A stretch of DNA of 45,000 bases from Chrysomallon squamiferum (taxonomy: Eukaryota; Mollusca; Gastropoda; Neomphalida; Peltospiridae), in NCBI GenBank assembly GCA_012295275.1, contig CM022665.1, positions 4,441,667 through 4,486,666 of the forward strand, read 5' to 3'. The notes beneath the pieces are model-generated. The model made no database searches and had not been told where the DNA came from. It saw only the letters and a list, made by a program, of their open reading frames with translations. A program made the translations under genes and the position numbers. The stretch's first letter is position 1, and every line of letters begins with the position of its first letter. Below are positions 38,670 through 45,000 of the stretch, in pieces.

Positions 38670-39886
38670 ATGAGGTTTACCTTTTTGCTCCTGTTGGTGG
38701 TGGCGTTCGCCGGTGTGAACGAGTCAGAAGGCTGGAGATTCTGGAGACGAGTAAAGAGATTCTTGAGACATGTACACGTTAGTGCAAGCTATGACAGAAA
38801 CCATGGTTTGCATGGGATAGTTACGTACCAAAAAAGAGGTATTTAGCTTTGAGATATATTACAAATACCGACTCTATTGTGTGTAAAAAGTTTAATATTT
38901 TAGCAGAATTAAAATCCATTATGCTTTTAAAGACACAAATGATATTTTATTTTAAATGAGAAGAAGGAAGTAAAAAGTAGAAAGTAAATAACAATTACAT
39001 CTTTTTACGTTTTATAACATAAGACATTTCTTGTCTTGTTGGTCCAAAGGAGACTAGAATTTTTCAAAAGCCTTAATATAAGCTCCCCTTGTCTACAGTC
39101 AAGCGCACATAAAAGATGATGTTGTGCTAATCAAAACCATTGTAGACCATAGCATGACGGCTGCAATTTTCAATCCCATTATCAACGTTGTTTTTAATTC
39201 TATGTCTTGTTAAATGTAACAGTCGCACCGTTATTTCTTACATCTTGCTATATCTGCGGAATTAATTATCTAATTTTACTTGTGAGCTATTTTCTTTTTC
39301 GTGTACTGACAGCTGTTTCGTCTGGGAAGCCATAGTTTAAATGAGCTTATATCATTATTTCCATCAACATATTAAAAATAAAAAAAAAAAAAAAAAAAAG
39401 AAAAGAAACTGCAATAGCCGAAGTTTAGATATTGTATAATCAACTGGGTTCTTTTTTATTACGTCAGCCATCTCAGAGATTGACAGCAACCACGACGGCG
39501 TCATTGATCAGACTGAACTGGAGAAAATCATGAGCAAACGAGACGCTGAGGATTTCCTGGACTTCGTTAACGAAAATGGTAAAACTATATTTTCCTACTT
39601 TCTTCTTCTTAAGTTGTATAACAGATATGCGTACATCCATGCATGCGTGTTCTTTTTTACATACAAAATCTATTAAAATAATTGTTGCTGTTATCCTTCA
39701 TTAATACTAATTATAATAATAATAATAATACCAACAACGACGACGACGTAAGCAACAACAACAACAATATTAAGACTACATTGTTAATATTTTCTGTCAC
39801 TAAATAAAACTTTTCTTTGTATTATATAAGGTGAATCGGACATCTCTGTGGAAGATTTTGAACGAATAGCGAGAGAACTGGCATAA
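38670..39886 (+). CDS. Secreted cationic-peptide/EF-hand precursor, copy 3 (intact)
   Basis: Exons 38670-38838, 39468-39578 and 39831-39886 join in phase to 111 residues, with the same architecture as copy 1: signal peptide, cysteine-free cationic segment (WRFWRRVKRFLRHVHV...), QKR basic site at the exon junction, canonical EF-hand loop DSNHDGVIDQTE and a degenerate second loop. Compared with copy 1, about 12 of 36 residues differ between the signal cleavage region and the dibasic site. Several Lys/Arg became His, so the charge is lower. Only two residues differ in the 37 encoded by the EF-hand exon. 3' UTR exon from 40311, AATAAA at 40341-40346. Function inferred only: perhaps a host-defence or other membrane-active peptide. 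Confidence 0.8.
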
Positions 39887-39907
39887 ACGGAATTACTGAA
39901 CATTGAT

Positions 39908-40310
39908 GTATGTTGATTTTTAAATGGAAACAGAAATAGTAGTAGTAGTACCACTACTACCAGTATTAGTATTATTAGTAGTAGAAATAGTAGCAGTAAT
40001 ACCACTATTACCAGTATTAGTAATAGTAGAAATAGTAGTAGTAGTAGCAATAACAGTAATAGCAGCTATAATGGTGATAGTATTGGTAGCAAAAGTACCG
40101 CTGACGATGGTAGTAGTAGTAGTAGTAGCAGCAGCAGTAGCAGCAGCAGTAATAATAGTTGTTATTGTTGCAGTTACAGTAGCAGAACGATAATAACGTT
40201 TCTCCGTCGATTATTTTTGAAAAGAAAAATGTCAGGTAGAGTGTTCAGTTGTTTAATTATTCTGCAAGTATCTTATTAATGTACTAAATCATTTTTGTAT
40301 TGTCTTTCAG
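39908..40310 (+). other. 3' UTR intron of copy 3 with triplet repeats
   Basis: Donor GTATGT at 39908 and acceptor ending at 40310, with GTA/GCA triplets (about 39930-40187). The 89-codon open frame at 39924-40193 is low-complexity Val/Ala/Ile and is rejected as a gene. Confidence 0.55.
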
Positions 40311-40364
40311 ATGGACATTTTACATCTAGATGATAATTTCAATAAAAGTGCATGGCCATGATTT

Positions 40365-40732
40365 TGGTTTTGTTATTTATTTCTCTAATTTACATCTTGG
40401 CCATATATCTGTTTGAAGTGAACGAAAGAAGAAATATGATAAGAACATTATTTATTTGTTTGTTTCTTAACATACTCGTTAAGGATTCTACAATATATAT
40501 TATGTAGGAATGAAACAAATAAGAACTAAGCAAATATATTAAATGAAGTTATGTTGGTAACACCTAAGAAATGATGGAAACTTTGAATGAAGAAAGCTTT
40601 AAGAGTGGGTCAAAGACTGAAAGAATAAACTACAGAATGCACGCTGGCAACTGCGAATGAATAAATAACATGCTATTTCTTTTAGTCATTCCGATTGTAT
40701 TGTTATTGTTATTATGATTATGATTATGATTA

Positions 40733-40785
<53 letters not shown>

Positions 40786-41275
40786 ACGTTGAAGGTATCA
40801 TTTAGGCCTGTTTTGAACGAAGATGAAATCAGAAACAAAGTCCTTTGAAAAATTAAAGAAGAACATTATTTGTTTATTTTTTGTTTGTTAATATATATGT
40901 TTGCTTGTTTGTTTATTTCTAAGAGAGACTGCAGTTCAGAATATTTGAATGAATGAATGAATGGGAAGAAATAGTACATCTGAAAAACAGCACAAACAAT
41001 AAAAACAACAAAATCACACACGTAACAGCCAACCAAACGTTGTGGAAAAAAAAAATCAAACAATATAAAATTAAAATGCATTCTTTTTTTTATCTTAAAT
41101 ATCAACAAAAAATATTTTAACAAATAGGAGTGATAATTCTTCAAGTATTAATCCTTAATTAGAAGATGGTAGCCTGAATTCATGTGGTGATACTGTGAAT
41201 TATTTCAAGTTTCTTTGTATGTACATTTTTAATCTAAAATGCTAGCTTAATTAATTATTAGGAAAACGTTGTTAT
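40365..41275. other. Spacer with (ATT)n repeat between convergent genes, unit 3
   Basis: No gene seen. It holds an ATG/ATT microsatellite (about 40,700-40,785), GAAT repeats near 40,950 and A/T-rich sequence. The ATP-grasp transcript probably ends here. An ATTAAA-like signal on the - strand lies near 41,228-41,233, but it is weak. Confidence 0.55.
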
Positions 41276-42196
41276 TCACTTGTTCAGTGACTGCATAGCA
41301 ATAACTTTGCTATATACATACTCAGCTACTGCTTTCCATCCTTGGGTAATTCCCTCTTGTATCTCAGCTTCAGTTGCATATACGGTATTAGCGTTCACTT
41401 CAATCAAGTACGGAACGCCACCAGGGCCATAAATGAACTCTAGTGCTCCGTTCTCCAATCCTGTTCGTCGAAACAGGTTTTCGCATTTGGCAACAAGGTC
41501 GGGATCAAAGTCCTTGATGAGTTTTAATCTGTCCTTTGCTTGGTCTGCCGGACACGAATTGGTATTAAACCCGTCGCATTTCAAAGTTCTGCTGGCATAT
41601 ATAAATTTTTGTCCGACAAGTTCCACTCGGTAAAGACCGTCATCGGCGGGGAGGTAACTCTGTATGAGGTATAACCCTGTGAAAGAGTTAAGCGGTTCCT
41701 CGTTCGCTTCAAATTCTGAAAGACAGTTAAAGAGCCTGATATCGAAACCATAACCCCCTCTGTCTGGTTTTATTACGAAAGGGCTGTCTTTTCCGAAATA
41801 TTTTGCAATGAGACAACTCGATGGTTTAGAAGTAAATATCGTTTTAGGAATAGTTATTCCGCTTTCGCGCGCACATAAGTACTGATAAGCCTTACTGTTT
41901 TCCAACTCGATGGAAGCGATTCCGTTTACTACAGTCTTGTTATGTCCTGCCAGCCAATTGATAATCAACCGGGCTTGATCCAGCGACTGCGCATGCCCAC
42001 GGTGGTGTGCAGAAGGGCTGCATCGGTTGTAGAATACAGTGTTGACTGGCGGAACCGACGTGAGATCAACGTCGGTTTCATCTGACAACCATCCTTCGAG
42101 GATGATGTCATAATCAGCGAATGCTTTCTGCAACATCGGCCACCATTTTGGATTGTCGTGTATGATTACGATTCTGGGTTTGTCATTAGCCATCAT
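41276..42196 (-). CDS. RimK-like ATP-grasp ligase of bacterial type, intact, single coding exon
   Basis: 306 residues without an intron. The N-terminal half (about 1-110) carries FYNRCSPSAHHRGHAQS and NGIASIELENSKAYQY, blocks I associate from memory with uncharacterised bacterial RimK-like proteins. The ATP-grasp fold follows: FVIKPDRGGYGFDIRLF (K143, glycine loop 147-150), LIQSYLPADDGLYRVELVG (about 177-195), and LEFIYGPGGVPYLIEVNANT with E253, E266, N268 and N270 as metal/ATP ligands. Enzymes of this superfamily join a carboxylate to an amine or thiol using ATP (RimK adds glutamate). The substrate here is unknown. No signal peptide, so probably cytosolic. The start is one of two adjacent ATGs, just inside a splice acceptor at 42203. 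Downstream of and convergent with peptide gene copy 3. Three decayed copies lie in units 1 and 2. Confidence 0.85.
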   Translation of the reverse strand: MMANDKPRIVIIHDNPKWWPMLQKAFADYDIILEGWLSDETDVDLTSVPPVNTVFYNRCSPSAHHRGHAQSLDQARLIINWLAGHNKTVVNGIASIELENSKAYQYLCARESGITIPKTIFTSKPSSCLIAKYFGKDSPFVIKPDRGGYGFDIRLFNCLSEFEANEEPLNSFTGLYLIQSYLPADDGLYRVELVGQKFIYASRTLKCDGFNTNSCPADQAKDRLKLIKDFDPDLVAKCENLFRRTGLENGALEFIYGPGGVPYLIEVNANTVYATEAEIQEGITQGWKAVAEYVYSKVIAMQSLNK

Positions 42197-42349
42197 CTGC
42201 TACTGCGATGAGAAATAAAATATAATTTGTCAAACATTAATCACTGTAAATGATGATAATAATTACAGTTAAGCTTGTCTTCGTATAAAGGTTATGAATA
42301 AATTCGCTACAGGTGTAAAACTGAGTGTAATATTGATACAGTAGAAATA

Positions 42350-43107
42350 CAGTGGTACCTTGACTTACTAGTTAATTCGTAACTCAATTTGCTCGTATAT
42401 CAAATCAGTTTTCCCAACTGGAATTAATCAAAATACCGTTAATCCGTTCCAGCCAGGCAAAAACCACTTCATTTGTTTTTTGATAACGTGTTTTTAAATA
42501 AGGAAAAAAATGTATTTATAAATGACAAATATTGTATAAAAAGCAAAATAAAAGAGAATGCAAAGAAATAAATTGGTTTTGTCAGATATATTTATCTTGG
42601 AGATCAGACAAACTATTTTAACGCCTTTGGCTGGAGTTACAGCGTTTATCGACTTCTTCAGTTTCAGTATGGTACATATCGTAGAAGTACTACGCTTGTA
42701 CTGCCTAGCCAAGTCAACAAGATGAACCGTTCGCTTACGTTTTTCTATAAATTCAAGCTTTAATTCAATGGACATGATCCGCTTCTTCTTCTCAGCAGTT
42801 CTTTGCACTCAGTTTCTTAGGATCCATGGCCAGAAAAAAAGAAATTTGGGAAAATACTGCACAATACAACAGAGATACGCGAGCACAGCACAACAGACAT
42901 GCGAGGTAACCACGTGAAGTAAACGAATGAAACGCGTGATGCTGGCCGGATGTTATGTTGTTCGTTGCGCCAACTAGCGGCGGCATATCTGAAGCTCGCT
43001 CGTAACTCGGATTTTGGCTCGCATCTCAAAGAAAAACCTCGACCTGGCGACTGTTCGTAACTCGAAAAAATCGTATGTTGGGGCACTCGTTAGTCGAGAT
43101 ACCACTG
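42350..43107 (-). mobile_element. Internally deleted pogo/Tigger-like (Tc1/mariner superfamily) transposon, 758 bp
   Basis: Terminal inverted repeats start CAGTGGTACCTTGACTTAC at 42350 and end with the complement of CAGTGGTATCTCGACTAACG at 43107. Both ends are flanked by TA (42348-42349 and 43108-43109), the target duplication of this superfamily. The - strand codes a remnant of the transposase N-terminus (MDPKKLSAKN, then after a frameshift KKKRIMSIELKLEFIEKRKR and LARQYKRSTSTICTIL), a psq/CENP-B-type helix-turn-helix as in Tigger and jerky proteins. The catalytic DDE domain is absent, so it cannot move on its own. It sits in the 5' UTR intron of the ATP-grasp gene. Confidence 0.88.
42494..42832 (-). 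pseudogene. Remnant of Tigger/pogo transposase, DNA-binding domain only
   Basis: The start codon at about 42832 opens MDPKKLSAKNC and stops. The downstream frame, open from 42808, resumes as AEKKKRIMSIELKLEFIEK with a helix-turn-helix (VDLARQYKRSTSTICTIL) and then loses similarity. One frameshift and the loss of the rest of the protein make it non-functional. Confidence 0.75.
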
Positions 43108-43109
43108 TA

Positions 43110-43890
43110 TATGCAAACGTATCTGTTTTATGAAAATGTGTGTGTGTGTGTGTTTGTATGTGTATGTATACGATAGTGAAACATGAAACAAACTTCTTCA
43201 CACACACGTTCAGAAATACGGAAACAAAAACTAAAAGATATTACTCTTCTTAAAATATATATTTCTTACAGCTTTTAATGGGTTTTATTTTACATGATAA
43301 TTACATACCTACAAATAACGTAAATATAGTTTATATATTCCCAGTCACCGCTGACAATAAAATGTATTTGCTCATAAGTTACACGGTGCTGACATACTTC
43401 CCTTTATCATTAACTTCTTATCTTACATAAAATTACAATAAAAAATCTGCATGTATCTGCATGCCTTTTTCGTTTTAGTCAATCCATATATTTGTTAGTT
43501 ACGAAATAACGTCGCGATAAAAATGAAGAAACAAACCTGAATTTAAACCCCACGAACTAATTATTCCACGTTGTACCTTACTGTCAGCTAAGATTAGGGG
43601 TAATAGAGATAACACTAACTCGAAAAATATATAATATATGCAAAATGTTTTGGTATTAAATTTGAAAGCTTTCACTCAGAGGTAAAGACTGACACTTAAT
43701 CAGAAACGAAATATGTAGGTTATTGTTAAATGAGTTCAAAGTAATCAAAATATTAGTCTTAAGTGAATGACATAACAACAACAACAACAACAGCAACAAT
43801 AACAGTAGTCGTAGTCGTAGTAGTAGTAGTAATAGTAACTTTATACTTAAATCTTAGCGATTTTAGAATAAATATAAAATATTATCTATG
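43110..43890. other. A/T-rich intron remainder with small repeats
   Basis: Between the transposon and the presumed first exon I see only a GT run (43138-43152), CAA and GTA triplet runs (about 43774-43840) and unique A/T-rich sequence. No gene. Confidence 0.5.
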
Positions 43891-43962
43891 AATTACCTTG
43901 ACCTGCGATGACCGATTTTTTTTTCTGCACCTGTTTGCTTACCACTGACGCACGGTGATTTC

Positions 43963-43991
43963 TGAACACAACGTGCGATACAGCTTATATA
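43963..43991 (-). promoter_or_regulatory. TATA box and initiator of the ATP-grasp gene
   Basis: Read on the - strand, TATATAAG (43991-43984) is followed 28 bases downstream by an initiator-like TTCAGAA with its A at about 43963. The spacing fits RNA polymerase II core promoters. It lies upstream of both candidate first-exon donors. Inferred from sequence alone. Confidence 0.5.
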
Positions 43992-44061
43992 ATGCGGTCT
44001 CGTGATCTTCAGTCAAAGCGTAGGCCGCGTTTGTTTATCGAAAGATCAGAACGAAATATAA

Positions 44062-44107
44062 AGAAAAGAAAAGAAACAACTAAAAAAAAAAAAAAAAAAA
44101 AAAAAAA
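44062..44107. repeat. Purine-rich / poly(A) tract
   Basis: AAAGA-rich sequence followed by an A-run of about 26 bases (44081-44107). The lysine-rich and phenylalanine-rich open frames across it are artefacts. Confidence 0.8.
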
Positions 44108-44249
44108 TCATGAACAAAAAGAAACGACAACAACAAACACACAAAAGAAACAACAAGAAGCAAAACCAAACAAAAACAACTAGAACAACATGATCATACT
44201 GGTTAAATCTTGGAAATCTCGAACACTGAAACAACACAAACTTAAACCT

Positions 44250-44348
44250 CTGTTATGAAGGAGAGCTCAAATGTCAAGACTATCAAACGACAGTTTAGAC
44301 TAACAACAGAAACTAAAACTACTGTTATGAAGGAGAGCTCAAATGTCA
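44250..44348. repeat. Pair of 27-bp direct repeats
   Basis: CTGTTATGAAGGAGAGCTCA followed by AATGTCA occurs at 44250-44276 and again, identical, at 44322-44348. The copies are separated by 45 bases. No element structure is evident. Confidence 0.85.
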
Positions 44349-44470
44349 GTTTAGGTCACTGTCTTAATCTATGACTAAGCTGTATTATGAATGCGAGTAT
44401 TACGTAGCTTTTGATACACGGTGTAATAAACAGTGTGCTTAACGATGTCAAACCAACTCTTTCATTTTGT

Positions 44471-44473
<3 letters not shown>

Positions 44474-44512
<39 letters not shown>
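44474..44512. repeat. (AC)n microsatellite
   Basis: About 19 uninterrupted AC dinucleotides. Confidence 0.97.
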
Positions 44513-44514
<2 letters not shown>

Positions 44515-44909
44515 TTTAAAATCTTTATATCTAAAGACTAACAAGTTACATAACAAACATTAACCCATTTGCTTTTGTGTACCAAGACAAAAGTGTTTTA
44601 AAACCAGTATCTATAAACAGACGACTGTTAAAGAGATCTCATCAAATTTTAGTATTAATGGTGGTTCGGCATCAGTCATATATTTTATATAATATGGTTT
44701 GAAAGAGAAAACCCACTGCCGCTATTTCATGACTCTCTGTTACGAATTAGCCCTAAGTGGTGTTTTATAAGTATTTTGACATGACAGCACGTACCACAAG
44801 CTCTGATTAATCTGTCATGGGGTACAACTTGGAATGCTAAAATAATACTGCAGGATTGATACTTCGACCTACCAAATCTTTGCGCGCGGTTTGATTGTGA
44901 CAGTATGTA

Positions 44910-44953
44910 ACACCAGCAGCAGCAGCAGCAGCAGCAACAACAACAACAACAAT
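44910..44953. repeat. CAG/CAA triplet repeat
   Basis: A CAG run followed by a CAA run. No gene is assigned from 44,000 to the window end. The surrounding sequence is unique and A/T-rich. Confidence 0.9.
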
Positions 44954-45000
44954 AATTGAGAGAGAGAGGGGAATGCAAATAATTAAAAATGTCATGATTA

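Larger units (their letters stand above)
42203..43942 (-). other. Probable 5' UTR intron of the ATP-grasp gene
   Basis: On the - strand a pyrimidine-rich tract and acceptor (TTTATTTCTCATCGCAG) end at 42203, six bases before the first ATG. Two donor candidates lie upstream: AAG|GTAATT (exon ending at 43897) and CAGTG|GTAAGC (exon ending at 43943, the stronger match). Either would leave a short non-coding first exon close to a TATA box. The intron carries a Tigger-like element. RNA evidence is absent, so the donor choice is open. Confidence 0.5.

Noticed and set aside
39924-40193. Val/Ala-rich 89-codon open frame, with Leu-rich frames on the other strand (also 20321-20587 and 30435-30701)
   Set aside because: Produced by the GTA/GCA triplet repeats in the predicted 3' UTR intron; low complexity, no start context or family signature.
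41276-42196. ATP-grasp gene as bacterial contamination
   Set aside because: It is flanked by host repeats, has a splice acceptor at its start and exists in three further decayed copies inside host duplications.

Overview
The window is nuclear DNA of an animal. It is AT-rich, has canonical GT-AG introns, TATA boxes and AATAAA signals, abundant simple repeats and DNA-transposon remnants. The style suggests a marine invertebrate, perhaps a mollusc, but nothing here fixes the phylum.

Region A (about 1-16,850) holds one complete gene, SMARCAD1 (Fun30/ETL1 family SNF2 chromatin remodeller), on the + strand. I could place 21 coding exons from 838 to 14,713. All splice phases agree and give a protein of about 1,019 residues with two CUE domains, a helix-hairpin-helix segment and a full SNF2 ATPase. 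Its introns are poor in features, apart from a 35-bp minisatellite near 7 kb and an ATT-rich tandem repeat near 13.7 kb.

Region B (about 17,024-42,200) is a tandem array of three units of about 9.3 kb. Each unit contains, in order: transposon and microsatellite debris; a small + strand secreted-peptide gene (TATA box, 5' UTR exon, an exon for signal plus cationic peptide, EF-hand exon, last coding exon, 3' UTR exon); and, on the - strand, sequence of a RimK-like ATP-grasp enzyme. In units 1 and 2 the ATP-grasp sequence is truncated and runs directly into a rearranged partial copy of SMARCAD1 (sequence around exons 4, 8, 9, 10 and part of 11). In unit 3 the ATP-grasp gene is intact (306 codons, - strand). 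The peptide gene looks intact in units 1 and 3 and carries a one-base deletion in the signal-peptide codons in unit 2.

Region C (42,200-45,000) holds the probable 5' UTR intron and TATA promoter of the ATP-grasp gene, a 758-bp internally deleted pogo/Tigger-like transposon inside that intron, and simple repeats.

Most interesting is the peptide array. An unrecognised precursor joins a cysteine-free cationic amphipathic segment to an acidic EF-hand domain through a dibasic junction. The cationic part differs strongly between copies while the EF-hand part is nearly constant. It lies beside a bacterial-type ATP-grasp gene that has gained a eukaryotic promoter and a 5' UTR intron. A working link between the two is only a hypothesis.
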